From: Thiosocius teredinicola
Lineage (GTDB): Bacteria > Pseudomonadota > Gammaproteobacteria > Chromatiales > Chromatiaceae
Assembly (NCBI RefSeq): GCF_002009425.1
Contig: NZ_CP019936.1
Span: 2,033,297-2,097,296 of the forward strand
Length of the DNA stretch: 64,000 nucleotides
Direction: 5' to 3'
The stretch's first letter is position 1, and each line of letters starts with the position of its first letter. The position numbers were made by a program, and so were the translations under genes. This document shows positions 24,512-35,635 of this stretch, piece after piece. Under the pieces are notes generated by a model, which had not been told where the DNA came from, searched no databases, and saw only the letters and a list, made by a program, of their open reading frames with translations.

Positions 24512-25114
24512 ATGACAGAGCAGCAGGATCGACCGGCGCAGGGTAAGGGCGTCGACGAGGCAATCGAGGACGTCAACGAGACCACATTCGAAGAGAGTGC
24601 GGCCGAAATGGAGGCAGACAGCGACATCGCCGAGCATTCGGCCGAGGACCTTGCGCGTCTGCTCGAACAGGCCCGCGCCAAGGCGGACGAGCACTACAAC
24701 CAGATGATGCGCGCACACGCCGAGCTGGAAAACCTCAAGAAGCGACATGCGCGCGACCTGGAAAACGCCCACAAATTCGCGCTCGACAAGTTCGTCGCCG
24801 AATTGCTCGGCGTGTGGGACAGCCTGGAGCTGGGCCACAGCGCCGCGCAAGCCCCATCGGCCGATGTCGACAAGCTGCGCGAAGGCACCGAGCTGACGCT
24901 GAAGATGCTCAGCGACGCGATGAACAAGTTCAACGTCGAGCAGATCGATCCGATCGATCAGCCGTTCAACCCCGAATTGCACCAGGCCATGTCGATGCAA
25001 CCGCGCGGCGATGTGCCGCCGAATACCGTCGTCGCAGTGGTGCAAAAGGGCTACACCCTCAACGGTCGCCTGGTGCGTCCGGCAATGGTCATGGTTTCGC
25101 AGGCCTCAAACTGA
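24512..25114 (+). CDS. grpE: Nucleotide exchange factor GrpE
   Basis: 200 residues. An acidic, disordered N terminus (about 1-45) precedes a long helix (LARLLEQARAKADEHYNQMM and following) and the C-terminal beta domain with NPELHQAMSM and GYTLNGRLVRPAMVMVS. GrpE releases ADP from DnaK. AAGAGG precedes ATG 24512. dnaK follows after 94 bases that contain a second heat-shock-type promoter. Confidence 0.96.
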   Translation: MTEQQDRPAQGKGVDEAIEDVNETTFEESAAEMEADSDIAEHSAEDLARLLEQARAKADEHYNQMMRAHAELENLKKRHARDLENAHKFALDKFVAELLGVWDSLELGHSAAQAPSADVDKLREGTELTLKMLSDAMNKFNVEQIDPIDQPFNPELHQAMSMQPRGDVPPNTVVAVVQKGYTLNGRLVRPAMVMVSQASN

Positions 25115-25135
25115 GCGGCCGATCGCAACGGGTGT

Positions 25136-25163
25136 CTTGAAAACGTCATAAGAAACCCTATTT
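25136..25163 (+). promoter_or_regulatory. Sigma32 heat-shock promoter of dnaK
   Basis: CTTGAAA, 13 bases, CCCTATTT. The -35 element is an exact match to the sigma32 consensus, and the -10 element differs from CCCCATNT at a single informative base. It lies 46 bases before the dnaK start, after the grpE stop. Confidence 0.8.
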
Positions 25164-25208
25164 CGACAACAGTTTCATAAAGAATTTCTCAATCGGAGAT
25201 AGAACATC

Positions 25209-27164
25209 ATGGGCAAGATCATCGGTATCGACCTTGGCACCACAAACTCATGCGTCGCCGTCATGGAAGGCGACAAGACCAAGGTGATCGAGAACAGCGA
25301 AGGCGATCGCACGACACCGTCGATCATCGCCTACACCGGCGACGGTGAGGTACTGGTAGGCCAGAGCGCCAAGCGCCAGGCGGTCACCAACCCGACCAAC
25401 ACCCTGTTTGCCATCAAGCGCCTGATCGGTCGTCGCTTCGAAGACAACGTGGTCAAGAAAGACATCGACATGGTGCCGTACAAGATCGTCAAGGCCGACA
25501 ACGGTGACGCCTGGGTCGAAGTCAACGGCAGCAAGATGGCGCCGCCGGAAATTTCGGCCAAGGTGCTGCAGAAGATGAAGAAGACCGCCGAAGACTACCT
25601 GGGTGAGAAAGTCACCGAGGCGGTCATCACGGTGCCGGCCTACTTCAACGATTCGCAGCGTCAGGCGACCAAAGACGCCGGCCGCATCGCCGGTCTGGAC
25701 GTTAAGCGCATCATCAACGAGCCGACCGCCGCGGCGCTGGCCTACGGCCTCGACAAGTCGAAAGGCGACAAGAAGCTGGCCGTGTTCGACCTCGGCGGCG
25801 GTACCTTCGACGTGTCGATCATCGAGATCGCTGAAGTCGATGGCGAGCACCAGTTCGAAGTGTTGTCGACCAACGGCGACACCTTCCTTGGTGGTGAAGA
25901 CTTCGACATGCGCATCATCGACTTCCTGGTTTCCGAGTTCAAAAAGGACCAGGGCGTCAATCTGAAGAACGATCCGCTGGCCCTGCAGCGTCTGAAAGAA
26001 GCCGCAGAGAAGGCCAAGATCGAGTTGTCATCGAGCTCGCAGACCGACATCAACCTGCCGTATATCACGGCCGATGCGAGCGGTCCGAAGCACATGAACA
26101 TCAAGCTGACCCGCGCCAAGCTCGAGTCGCTGGTCGATGAGCTGGTGCAGCGTACGCTCGAACCTTGCAAGATCGCGCTCAAGGATGCCGGCGTATCGGC
26201 TTCCGACATCGACGACGTGATCCTGGTCGGTGGCCAGACGCGTATGCCGAAGGTTCAGGAAGTGGTTGAGAACTTCTTCGGTAAAGCGCCGCGTAAGGAC
26301 GTTAACCCGGACGAGGCGGTGGCGATGGGTGCCGCCATTCAGGGTGGTGTACTCGGTGGCGAAGTCAAAGACGTGCTGCTGCTCGACGTAACCCCGTTGT
26401 CGCTGGGTATCGAGACGCTGGGCGGCGTCATGACCAAGCTGATCGAGAAGAACACGACCATCCCGACCAACGCGTCGCAGACCTTCTCGACCGCCGACGA
26501 CAACCAGACCGCGGTCACCGTGCATGTGCTGCAGGGTGAGCGTGAACAGGCGGCGGCGAACAAGTCGCTGGGTCGTTTCGACCTGCAGGACATCCCGCCG
26601 GCACCGCGCGGCATGCCGCAGATCGAGGTCAGCTTCGACATCGACGCCAACGGTATCCTGCACGTCTCGGCAAAAGACAAGGCGACCGGCAAGGAACAGT
26701 CGATCCGCATCACCGCTTCTTCCGGCCTGTCGGAAGAAGAAGTGCAGAAGATGATGAAGGACGCCGAGGCCCACGCCGACGAGGACAAGAAGTTCCACGA
26801 ACTGGTGCAGGTGCGCAATCAGGCCGACACCATGATCCATGCGACCAAGAAGTCGATGGAGGAGATGGGCGAAGATAAACTCGAGGCCGGTGAGAAAGAG
26901 GCCATCGAGAAGGCGATCGCCGAACTCGAAGAGGCCATGAAAGGCACCGACAAGGAAGAGATCGAGGCCAAGACCAAGGCGCTCACCGACGCATCGGCCA
27001 AGATGGCGGAACGTCTGTATTCGCAGCAGGGTGGTGCCGACGCGGCTGCCGCCGCCGGTGCAGCCGGCGCTGCGGGTGCGGCCGGTGCCGAGGCATCGGA
27101 TTCGGGCAAGGCCGACGACGACGTCGTCGATGCCGAGTTCGAGGAAGTCAAAGACGGCAAATAA
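25209..27164 (+). CDS. dnaK: Chaperone protein DnaK (Hsp70)
   Basis: 651 residues of normal length. The nucleotide-binding domain has [13 protein letters not shown] at the N terminus, [20 protein letters not shown], and [11 protein letters not shown]. The linker is [19 protein letters not shown], followed by the substrate-binding domain and helical lid. The C terminus is Ala/Gly-rich and ends in an acidic [10 protein letters not shown], as is typical of proteobacterial DnaK. It folds and protects proteins with DnaJ and GrpE, both encoded next to it. Confidence 0.98.
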   Translation: MGKIIGIDLGTTNSCVAVMEGDKTKVIENSEGDRTTPSIIAYTGDGEVLVGQSAKRQAVTNPTNTLFAIKRLIGRRFEDNVVKKDIDMVPYKIVKADNGDAWVEVNGSKMAPPEISAKVLQKMKKTAEDYLGEKVTEAVITVPAYFNDSQRQATKDAGRIAGLDVKRIINEPTAAALAYGLDKSKGDKKLAVFDLGGGTFDVSIIEIAEVDGEHQFEVLSTNGDTFLGGEDFDMRIIDFLVSEFKKDQGVNLKNDPLALQRLKEAAEKAKIELSSSSQTDINLPYITADASGPKHMNIKLTRAKLESLVDELVQRTLEPCKIALKDAGVSASDIDDVILVGGQTRMPKVQEVVENFFGKAPRKDVNPDEAVAMGAAIQGGVLGGEVKDVLLLDVTPLSLGIETLGGVMTKLIEKNTTIPTNASQTFSTADDNQTAVTVHVLQGEREQAAANKSLGRFDLQDIPPAPRGMPQIEVSFDIDANGILHVSAKDKATGKEQSIRITASSGLSEEEVQKMMKDAEAHADEDKKFHELVQVRNQADTMIHATKKSMEEMGEDKLEAGEKEAIEKAIAELEEAMKGTDKEEIEAKTKALTDASAKMAERLYSQQGGADAAAAAGAAGAAGAAGAEASDSGKADDDVVDAEFEEVKDGK

Positions 27165-27178
27165 GCCGATACGGCGAA

Positions 27179-27201
27179 GGGGTGGACCAAGCATCCACCC
27201 C
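27179..27201 (+). promoter_or_regulatory. Hairpin between dnaK and dnaJ
   Basis: GGGGTGGA / TCCACCCC with a seven-base loop lies 15 bases after the dnaK stop. No T run follows. It may slow or partly end transcription so that dnaJ is made in smaller amounts than dnaK, or protect the dnaK mRNA end. Confidence 0.5.
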
Positions 27202-27289
27202 GCGTTCAAACCGCGGTGGCTGCGGGTGAAGCACAGGGTGTAACAGGTGCTCCGCAGCCTGCGCGGTTTTGCTTTACCGAGTGGGTGGT

Positions 27290-28438
27290 ATGTCTAAACG
27301 CGATTATTACGAAGTCCTCGGCCTCGCCAAGAACGCCAGTGAGGCCGAGATAAAGAAAGCCTACCGGCGGCTGGCGATGAAACATCATCCCGACCGCAAT
27401 ACCGGCGACAAGGCAGCGGAAGCGGAAAAAAGCTTCAAGGAAGCGAAGGAGGCCTACGAGGTTCTCTCCGACGCGCAAAAGCGCGCGGCTTACGACCAGT
27501 TCGGTCACGCCGGCGTCGACCCCTCGATGGGCGGCGGCCGTGGTGGCTTCAGCGGTGGCGGTGCCAGCTTCAGCGATATCTTCGGCGACGTATTCGGCGA
27601 TATCTTCGGCGGGGGCCGCGGCGGTGCCGGCGGTTCACGGGTGCAGCGCGGCGCCGACCTGCGCTACAACCTCGAACTGAGCCTCGAAGACGCAGTTGCC
27701 GGTACCAGCGTCAAGATCAAGGTGCCCACCTGGGTGCAGTGTGAGACCTGCGGCGGTACCGGTGCCAAGAAAGGTTCTTCGCCGCGTACCTGCGGTACCT
27801 GCCAGGGCGCGGGCCAGGTGCGCATGCAGCAGGGCTTTTTCTCCGTCCAGCAGACGTGTCCGACCTGTCACGGAAAGGGCTCGGTGATCGACGATCCCTG
27901 CGGTACCTGTCGTGGCCAGGGTCGCGTGCAAGAGACCAAGACCCTGTCGGTCAAGGTGCCGCCCGGCGTCGATACCGGCGATCGCATCCGCCTGGCGGGT
28001 GAGGGCGAGGCCGGCGATCATGGCGGACCCTCCGGCGATCTGTACGTGCAGGTGCATGTGCGCGAGCACCCGATCTTCTCGCGTGATGACAGTCACCTGT
28101 ATTGCGAGGTGCCGATTGCGTTCACTACCGCAGCATTGGGTGGCGAGCTCGAAGTGCCGACGCTCGACGGCAAGGTCAAGCTGAAGATCCCCGAAGGCAC
28201 GCAGACCGGCAAGATGTTCCGCATGCGTGGCAAGGGCGTGAAACCGGTGCGTGGCGGCCCGCAGGGCGACCTGATCTGCCGCGTGGTGGTCGAAACGCCG
28301 GTCAAACTCACCGATCAACAGCGCGGCCTGTTGCAGGACCTCGACAACTCGCTGAAGGGCGGCGGCCGCAAGCACAGCCCCAATGCCCACTCCTGGGTCG
28401 ACAGCGTGAAAGGTTTCTTCGAGAAGATGGGGTTCTGA
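27290..28438 (+). CDS. dnaJ: Chaperone protein DnaJ (Hsp40)
   Basis: 382 residues from ATG 27290 ([20 protein letters not shown]). The J domain has the HPD motif within [12 protein letters not shown] Gly/Phe-rich stretch ([14 protein letters not shown]) follows. Four zinc-binding repeats come next: [24 protein letters not shown] and CGTCRGQG. The C-terminal substrate-binding domains complete the protein. It delivers substrates to DnaK and stimulates its ATPase. Confidence 0.97.
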   Translation: MSKRDYYEVLGLAKNASEAEIKKAYRRLAMKHHPDRNTGDKAAEAEKSFKEAKEAYEVLSDAQKRAAYDQFGHAGVDPSMGGGRGGFSGGGASFSDIFGDVFGDIFGGGRGGAGGSRVQRGADLRYNLELSLEDAVAGTSVKIKVPTWVQCETCGGTGAKKGSSPRTCGTCQGAGQVRMQQGFFSVQQTCPTCHGKGSVIDDPCGTCRGQGRVQETKTLSVKVPPGVDTGDRIRLAGEGEAGDHGGPSGDLYVQVHVREHPIFSRDDSHLYCEVPIAFTTAALGGELEVPTLDGKVKLKIPEGTQTGKMFRMRGKGVKPVRGGPQGDLICRVVVETPVKLTDQQRGLLQDLDNSLKGGGRKHSPNAHSWVDSVKGFFEKMGF

Positions 28439-28513
28439 ACGACCTCGCTGGTTGACTGCCCGCGGCTTGGTGGGCAGACGGCCCCGATAATGTGCCGCTG
28501 ATCTTGCACAATC

Positions 28514-28542
28514 GGCCGTGTTTTACACGGCCTTTGTCTTTT
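28514..28542 (+). terminator. Terminator after dnaJ
   Basis: GGCCGTG / CACGGCC with a five-base loop, followed by TTTGTCTTTT. It should end the grpE-dnaK-dnaJ transcript 75 bases after the dnaJ stop. Confidence 0.85.
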
Positions 28543-29001
28543 CTGTGCGGATCGCCGCAACGTCTGGCTTGACCTGGGGCATTTTCCCAAGGTGAGCGCT
28601 GCAGGCAACCTTGGGTGATGATTTTGCAGGATGTCTGACGCACGCCAGTTCGATGTACGTGCATCCGGATCTTTGCGCGTGACTGATCGATCCCGTCAAC
28701 ACGCTGTCAGCTTGCCTTTCCCCGCATGCGACCAATGTCATGCAGTCCCTTCCGAACGCGTGCAAACCATTTTCTTTGCCTGGCCTGCGGAAGACCTGAG
28801 TGAATCCGCAGTGCATCTAAAATCTTCACTAGGTCAATGAGTTAGGGCGATCAAAAAACCGCATGGGACATGTGCCCAATAGTCGTTTAGAGCAACCACG
28901 ACCAAGGTTTCACCGACCCATCACCGTTCTGCACGGCGCACGCGCACGGCAGTGCACGACGCCGCGGTGATGTTCGATACACCGGAACATGGAGTCGGCA
29001 A
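28543..29001. other. Intergenic region without a recognisable gene
   Basis: About 460 bases between the dnaJ terminator and the Cys-rich exported protein gene. Short open frames exist on both strands, but none has a ribosome site or a recognisable product. No clear promoter could be assigned. Confidence 0.4.
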
Positions 29002-30123
29002 ATGAAACAGTTCTACGCTCGAATCGCGGCGCTCGGCGCAGCCGCATTGATGACCACCAACGTATTCGCGGGTCATGGCCACGGCTGGGGCCGAGGCGGA
29101 TCACCGTGCGAGACGACTGCACGCGAGATGTACAAGGCGTGCGGTTTCGATGTTCGTGACGACCTGAATGTCGCTCAAGCTCGCTGCACCAACATCAGCG
29201 ACAGCGGCGATCGGCGGGCCTGTCGCGACGAGGCGCGAGCCGCGTTCAGAGAAGATGCCGCATTGTGCTCGGACCAGTTCGCTGCCCGAGTGGACGCCTG
29301 TGAAACCCTTGGCGAGGAGCGTTACGACCCCGATCCGCTGGCGGCACCGGGCAGCGTGTTCGTCGATCCGAATGACGTCGATCAGAGCACGGCCAACCCG
29401 TATGTCTCTATCGTCGCCGGTCACACCTACGTGCTGCGTGCGGGAGAAGAGGAAGAGGAGATCGTGGTTGTGCACGTCACCGGAGAAACGCGCGAGATTC
29501 AGGGCGCGGAATGTCGCGTGATTGTTGATGCGGTCGTTGTCACCGAGGAGGATGAGACCAGTGGTGAGATCGACTACGTACCGGTCGAAATCACAGACGA
29601 CTGGATGGCGCAGGACCAAAATGGCGATGTGTACTACTGTGGTGAGATCGCCCGCAACTTCGAAGACGGCCAACTGGTGGACCTCGATGGATCGTTCGAA
29701 GCAGGACGAGGCGGTGCCAAGGCTGGAATCCAGTTCAAGAGCATGCCGGAACCGGGCATTGCGCATCGACAGGAGTTTGCGCTCGGTGAAGCCGAAGACA
29801 TTATCCGCTACGAGGATGTGAACGCATCGCCGATCCAGGAGAATGCTGCATTCCCCTGCGGCGATGGTTGCGTGAAGACGTTCGACTTCACGCCGCTGTC
29901 GCCGGAATCGACCGAGTTCAAGTACTACCGGCCCGGTGTCGGCTTCGTGCTTGCCGAGGCGATGGAAGACGGCAAGTTGACCGGCGAGCGGGAAGAACTG
30001 GTCTGCGTCGGCAGCTCACTGGAAGTTCTGCGCAGCGGCGCATGCGATATCCTGGATCCCGAGCTGTTGTTGGAAAAACTGTGCGAACTGTCGCCGCAGG
30101 CCTTTTGTCCTTCCGGTGAGTGA
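29002..30123 (+). CDS. Exported Cys-rich, acidic protein of unknown function
   Basis: 373 residues with a signal peptide ending at NVFAGHG, followed by a short His/Gly run (GHGHGWGRGG). The first 110 residues contain seven cysteines in a helical-looking segment (CETTAREMYKACGFDV, RRACRDEARAAF, DACETLGEE). Further cysteines occur at CRVIVD, YYCGEI, PCGDGCV, LVCVGSS, GACDI, LCEL and FCPSGE. The many cysteines in an exported protein suggest disulfide bonds. The C-terminal two-thirds are acidic and beta-rich. I do not recognise a family. The membrane-anchored LuxR-type gene follows 130 bases later. Confidence 0.7.
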   Translation: MKQFYARIAALGAAALMTTNVFAGHGHGWGRGGSPCETTAREMYKACGFDVRDDLNVAQARCTNISDSGDRRACRDEARAAFREDAALCSDQFAARVDACETLGEERYDPDPLAAPGSVFVDPNDVDQSTANPYVSIVAGHTYVLRAGEEEEEIVVVHVTGETREIQGAECRVIVDAVVVTEEDETSGEIDYVPVEITDDWMAQDQNGDVYYCGEIARNFEDGQLVDLDGSFEAGRGGAKAGIQFKSMPEPGIAHRQEFALGEAEDIIRYEDVNASPIQENAAFPCGDGCVKTFDFTPLSPESTEFKYYRPGVGFVLAEAMEDGKLTGEREELVCVGSSLEVLRSGACDILDPELLLEKLCELSPQAFCPSGE

Positions 30124-30255
30124 CCGTATCGTCTGAATCTACCATCGGGACGGCTAGGTGGCGGGCGCAGCGGTTAGGAACTGCGTCCGTCGCTCGTCCA
30201 AGCAAGCATCGCCCGGCGTCGGGCCTGTCGGGTGTGCCGCAAACAGGCAAACGAG

Positions 30256-30798
30256 ATGATCAAGCAGACATTCAAGGGTTTGAAGTCGTGGAATAGCATG
30301 CTGGTGGTCGCTGCCGGCAGCGCATTGCTGATCGGCTTGGAGATAGTTGAAGAACCGGAATTGACGCTCGGCGAGATACTGCTCGAGCTAATCCAACCGA
30401 TGCTCATCGTCGTGATAGCGGTAAGCATGGTGCATCTCACCGACCAGGTGCGGCGACAATATGAAGAACAACAATTGCTGATTCGCGACCTGGAGTCAGC
30501 GCGAATCGAAGGCCGGCAATGGCGCGACAGTATGCGGGATTTGTTGCAGGGCTTAAGTGCCGGTATCAGCGCGCAGTTCGACCGCTGGGGGCTGACTGCC
30601 GCCGAGCAAGAGGTTGGATTCCTGATATTAAAGGGGCTGAGCTACAAAGAGATCGCGGTCATGCGCGATGTGACCGAGAAGACCGTCCGTCAGCAGGCGC
30701 ATGTGATCTTCCGCAAGGGCAAACTCAGTGGGCGCGCCGCGTTGTCGGCATTCTTTTTGGAAGACCTGCTGATTCCCGCTGATAACTCACAGTCGTAG
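30256..30798 (+). CDS. Membrane-anchored LuxR-type HTH regulator
   Basis: 180 residues. Two hydrophobic segments (about 14-30 and 46-64) are followed by a coiled coil (residues 68-95, RRQYEEQQLLIRDLESARIE). The C-terminal DNA-binding domain has the LuxR pattern: GLTAAEQEVGFLILKGLSYK with EIAVMRDVTEKTVRQQAHVI. There is no receiver or autoinducer domain. The design resembles one-component regulators held in the membrane that sense an envelope signal. ATG 30256 has only a weak ribosome site. The neighbouring exported Cys-rich protein is a possible target or signal partner, by position only. Confidence 0.78.
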   Translation: MIKQTFKGLKSWNSMLVVAAGSALLIGLEIVEEPELTLGEILLELIQPMLIVVIAVSMVHLTDQVRRQYEEQQLLIRDLESARIEGRQWRDSMRDLLQGLSAGISAQFDRWGLTAAEQEVGFLILKGLSYKEIAVMRDVTEKTVRQQAHVIFRKGKLSGRAALSAFFLEDLLIPADNSQS

Positions 30799-32460
<1,662 letters not shown>

Positions 32461-32476
32461 CGCCGGCACCAGATAC

Positions 32477-32506
32477 AAAAAAGGCGACCTCTTGGTCGCC
32501 TTTTTT
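32477..32506. terminator. Bidirectional terminator
   Basis: A 13-bp stem (AAAAAAGGCGACC / GGTCGCCTTTTTT) with a TCTT loop lies between the lipoprotein gene and mscL, which converge. A and T runs on both sides let it work in either direction. Confidence 0.9.
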
Positions 32507-32512
32507 GTGTTT

Positions 32513-32968
32513 TCAGCTCAACTCGCTGGTGCAATGTGGGCAGCGCGTAGCCTTGATCGGAATCTTGGTGAAGCAATGGGGGCATTCTTTCTCGGTTGGT
32601 GCCGGCGGTGCTTCTTCTTCTTTCTTCTGCAAGGAGTTCATGCCTTTGATCAGCATGAATACGGCGAACGCAACGATCGTGAAGCTGATCACGCTGTTGA
32701 CGAACAGACCGGCGTTCAGCGTTACAGCGCCGGCATCCTGGGCGGCGGCCAGGGTTGCGTAGGGCCCTGCGGTTGCGCCTTCTTTCAGCGTGATGAAGAT
32801 ATCCGTGAAATCGACACCGCCGAGCAGCAGTCCGATAGGCGGCATGATTACATCGTCTACCAGACTCTTGACGATGGTACCGAACGCACCACCAATGATG
32901 ATACCGACGGCCATGTCGACGACATTGCCGCGCATGGCGAACTTCTTGAACTCTTCCATCATAGCCAT
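32513..32968 (-). CDS. mscL: Large-conductance mechanosensitive channel MscL, with C-terminal zinc ribbon
   Basis: 151 residues. The first 100 match MscL: the N-terminal helix [20 protein letters not shown], the pore-forming [20 protein letters not shown], the periplasmic loop, and the second helix [20 protein letters not shown]. After the usual helical end, an acidic and Pro-rich linker leads to CPHC-x8-CPHC, a zinc-ribbon pattern at the extreme C terminus. Standard MscL proteins stop before this. The channel opens under hypo-osmotic stress. GGGGAGAAG precedes the start. Confidence 0.93.
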   Translation of the reverse strand: MAMMEEFKKFAMRGNVVDMAVGIIIGGAFGTIVKSLVDDVIMPPIGLLLGGVDFTDIFITLKEGATAGPYATLAAAQDAGAVTLNAGLFVNSVISFTIVAFAVFMLIKGMNSLQKKEEEAPPAPTEKECPHCFTKIPIKATRCPHCTSELS

Positions 32969-33078
32969 CTTGCTTCTCCCCTTAGCTATTGTGATTTTGC
33001 GATGGAGCCAATCACTTGGCTAAGGCATTGTATGCCTAGGATCGGCCATCGGCACCCTGTTGTGTGTCAAGGACACCG

Positions 33079-33387
33079 TCAGGCGCTGCGCTCGATACCG
33101 AGAAGCGTGAGCAAACTCTCGCTATTTGCGGCGTCGAGCGCCGGATTTTCGGAGCAATACCACTTCACGGCAGCCCGAATCTGCGCTAGCTGGCGCTTGC
33201 GCACGCTCAACCCGCCATCCTGGTGGGCGGCGCACTGCCTGGCCGTTTCCAACAGGGTCTCGCGCGCCACCTGCGCACAATCCGAGCCGCCCGCGGGATA
33301 AGCGGCATGTGCGTAGGCCGTCAGCGCCTCGCCGAGCGTTGCGGCGAGCGCGCGATCGCAGGCGAGTTCCAGGGTTTTGCTTTTCAT
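33079..33387 (-). CDS. Small cytosolic protein of unknown function
   Basis: 102 residues, predicted helical, without a signal peptide or membrane segment. Conserved-looking features are an Ala-rich first half, two cysteines (DCAQVARE, ARQCAAH) and VRKRQLAQIRAAVKWYCSEN. ATG 33387 is used; the frame also offers a TTG one codon earlier. The ribosome site is weak. It lies 17 bases downstream of the SDR gene on the same strand, so they may share a transcript. No family recognised. Confidence 0.5.
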   Translation of the reverse strand: MKSKTLELACDRALAATLGEALTAYAHAAYPAGGSDCAQVARETLLETARQCAAHQDGGLSVRKRQLAQIRAAVKWYCSENPALDAANSESLLTLLGIERSA

Positions 33388-33404
33388 CAATTAACGGATC
33401 GATG

Positions 33405-34118
33405 TCAGCTTTGGCCGTACACCGGAACCGCGGCACCGGTCACGCAACGCGCGGCGTGCGATGCCAGGAACATGACCACATCGGCGAGGGCCGCCGGCGG
33501 TACCCACTTGTCGAAGTCGGCGTCGGGCATGTCTTTGCGGTTCTGCGGCGTGTCGATCGTGCCGGGCAGGATGCAGTTGACGTTGATATTGTTGAACTTG
33601 TTTTCGGCGGCCAGCGATTCGGTCAGTGTCAGCACGGCAGCCTTGGAGGCGCAGTAAGGCCCCATTTTGCCTTTGCCCTGTTCGGCGGCACGCGCCGACA
33701 CGTTGATGATGCGGCCGCCGCCGTTGTCCAGCATGGCGGGAATGGCGCGACGGCAGGTGTTGAACACCGAACGCGCATTCAGATCCATCATGAAGTTCCA
33801 GTCCTTGTCGTCGGTATCCTGGATCAGCGGGCCCATGCGAAAACCGCCGGCGATGTTGGCCAGCACATCGATCTTGCCGAAACTCTCAAGGATGGCGTCT
33901 ATCGATTTGTTCACCGAAGCGGGGTCGATCAGGTTGGTCTCGAACGCCTTGGCCGAGGCCTGACCTTCGCAGCGCTCCAGCGCAGCTTGCAGGCCGTCGG
34001 CATTGTGATCGATCAGTGCGAGGTGGGCGCCTTGTTGGGCGAAGGCCTGGGCGACAGCACCGCCCAGGTTGCCGGCGGCACCGGTGACAACGACGACCGA
34101 TTGCTTGAATTCTGTCAT
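33405..34118 (-). CDS. Short-chain dehydrogenase/reductase
   Basis: 237 residues, the usual SDR size. The cofactor site is VVTGAAGNLGGAVAQAF, the NAG-equivalent reads LANIAGG, a serine lies in INVSARAAEQGK, and the catalytic pair is YCASK. The C-terminal TGAAVPVYGQS matches the usual VDGG-type end only loosely. The cofactor is probably NAD(H), judging by the aspartate in ALIDHNADG. The substrate is unknown. AAGGA precedes ATG 34118. The frame stays open far upstream, antisense to fliK, but that extension is not coding. Confidence 0.88.
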   Translation of the reverse strand: MTEFKQSVVVVTGAAGNLGGAVAQAFAQQGAHLALIDHNADGLQAALERCEGQASAKAFETNLIDPASVNKSIDAILESFGKIDVLANIAGGFRMGPLIQDTDDKDWNFMMDLNARSVFNTCRRAIPAMLDNGGGRIINVSARAAEQGKGKMGPYCASKAAVLTLTESLAAENKFNNINVNCILPGTIDTPQNRKDMPDADFDKWVPPAALADVVMFLASHAARCVTGAAVPVYGQS

Positions 34119-34257
34119 ATCGATTCCTTGTGCGACGTTTCTGTGAATGGCATGAAGGTGGCAGAGCCTAACGGATTCGTTGTGGCCGACAAAATCGCGC
34201 ACAACCGGGAAATGGCGGTTGGCACAATGCCTGCACCTGAACTGCCACGAACGATCG

Positions 34258-35226
34258 ATGAAGGCGACCGCTATGTTCCAGTTACCCGTTCTCGGCGCCG
34301 GTGCAACCGGGCTCGTGAGTGGTTCCGGTACCGGCCAAAGTGCCGAAACCACGGGGCTTGCCAACCTGTTTTCCGGTGCGGAGACCGAGCTTGCGGGCTT
34401 TTCTGCCGAGGTCCAGGCACTGCTGATGCAGATGACGCCGCAGCTGTTGCAGCGGCTCGAAGAGATGCTCTCGGGCGGCATGAGCTTGCCGCAGGCGGCA
34501 AAGTCGCTCCTGGCGGAGGCCGGCGGCGGCATGGACTTCGCCGAGATGCTCAAGGGCATGGATCTGGTGGCGGAAGGCGAGATGTCTTTCGACGCGCTGG
34601 TCAAGAAGGGCTCGCTGCCGCAGTTGGCCGGCAATCTGCTCAATAACGGTACGCTGCAGACCAACCTCGCCGCGATCGGCAAACTCGACCCGCAGGCAAC
34701 ACCGCTCGGCGCCCTGGTGGCCGCCGCGCAGCAGGTCGCGCCGAATACGCAGTTTTCCTCGCAACTCGCCTCGAGCCTGCTGGAGATGGGTGTGCCGCAG
34801 ACGGTCGGCAGCCGCGGTTGGGACAGCGCGATTGTCGACCGCCTCGCCTGGATGGTGCAGGGTGAACAGCAGTTCGCCAAGCTCAAGCTGAACCCGCCCA
34901 ACCTGGGGCCGCTTGAGGTGCGTCTGAGCGTCAACCAGGACCAGGCCAGCGTGTCTTTCCTGGCACCGCATGCCGCGGTTCGCGAGGCGCTCGAGGCCGC
35001 CATGCCGCGCCTGCGTGAGATGTTTGATCAACAATCGCTGCAGTTGGTGCGTGCCGATGTCGGCGATCCCAATGCGCACAAAGACAGCCGCGCTCACGAT
35101 TCTTCATCCGGTGGCGGCGGGCTGCTGGGTGACGCGAACGGCGACGATATCGATGCCGATCAGGCTTCAACCGAGCTGCCGAAACTGGTCAATGTGGCGA
35201 GCAGCCTGATCGACCTGTTTGCCTGA
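34258..35226 (+). CDS. fliK: Flagellar hook-length control protein FliK-like
   Basis: 322 residues, rich in Ala, Leu, Gln and Gly. The C-terminal part carries the FliK hallmark: LKLNPPNLGPLEVRLSVNQD followed by VSFLAPHAAVREALEAAMPR and LREMFDQQSLQLVRADV. FliK is exported through the flagellar system and sets hook length by switching substrate specificity. No other flagellar gene is in the window, so it is isolated from its usual operon. ATG 34258 is used; ATG 34273 is also possible. Confidence 0.8.
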   Translation: MKATAMFQLPVLGAGATGLVSGSGTGQSAETTGLANLFSGAETELAGFSAEVQALLMQMTPQLLQRLEEMLSGGMSLPQAAKSLLAEAGGGMDFAEMLKGMDLVAEGEMSFDALVKKGSLPQLAGNLLNNGTLQTNLAAIGKLDPQATPLGALVAAAQQVAPNTQFSSQLASSLLEMGVPQTVGSRGWDSAIVDRLAWMVQGEQQFAKLKLNPPNLGPLEVRLSVNQDQASVSFLAPHAAVREALEAAMPRLREMFDQQSLQLVRADVGDPNAHKDSRAHDSSSGGGGLLGDANGDDIDADQASTELPKLVNVASSLIDLFA

Positions 35227-35344
35227 CAAAAACCGCTGCCAACCGCATCCCGTAACGCCGCGTGCATGCGGCTCGGGCCGGCTTTCCTTGCTATGATGGG
35301 CCTTTACCGTAGGGCCTGGATCGAATCATTGGGGGAAAGCTAAG

Positions 35345-35632
35345 TTGGCCATCATCAAGCTGTTTTTCATACTGGTTTTTCTCGTGGTGGGTGCGAGTTT
35401 CGCAATCATCAACGACAAGCCCGTGGTCGTCGATCTGTACTTTCTGACGCCGGAATTACCGCTATCGCTGCTGCTGTTGTTGGCCATGGGCTGTGGCATC
35501 CTGCTGGGTGGCTTGGCCGGTACTGTGTATTTCATGCGGGTGAAAAAGGAAAACGCCGATCTGCGCCGGCAAAGCCGCCTGGTGACGGAAGAGGTCAAGA
35601 ACCTGCGGAACATGCCCATCAAAGGGCATTGA
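35345..35632 (+). CDS. lapA: Lipopolysaccharide assembly protein LapA (DUF1049)
   Basis: 95 residues starting at TTG with a strong GGGGGAAAG upstream. Two membrane helices (about 3-20 and 39-63) are followed by a cytoplasmic helix (RVKKENADLRRQSRLVTEEV). This is the standard LapA layout, and lapB follows after three bases. In E. coli LapA and LapB together control LpxC breakdown and thus LPS amount. Confidence 0.9.
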   Translation: MAIIKLFFILVFLVVGASFAIINDKPVVVDLYFLTPELPLSLLLLLAMGCGILLGGLAGTVYFMRVKKENADLRRQSRLVTEEVKNLRNMPIKGH

Positions 35633-35635
35633 TCG

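Noticed and set aside
24103-25208. CIRCE element for HrcA before grpE or dnaK.
   Set aside because: No TTAGCACTC/GAGTGCTAA halves could be found by eye on either strand.
26028-27209. A 393-codon open frame antisense to dnaK.
   Set aside because: Shadow of dnaK.
34119-35003. Long upstream extension of the SDR reading frame, antisense to fliK.
   Set aside because: ATG 34118 has an AAGGA ribosome site and gives a normal SDR N terminus; the extension has no SDR features and overlaps fliK.
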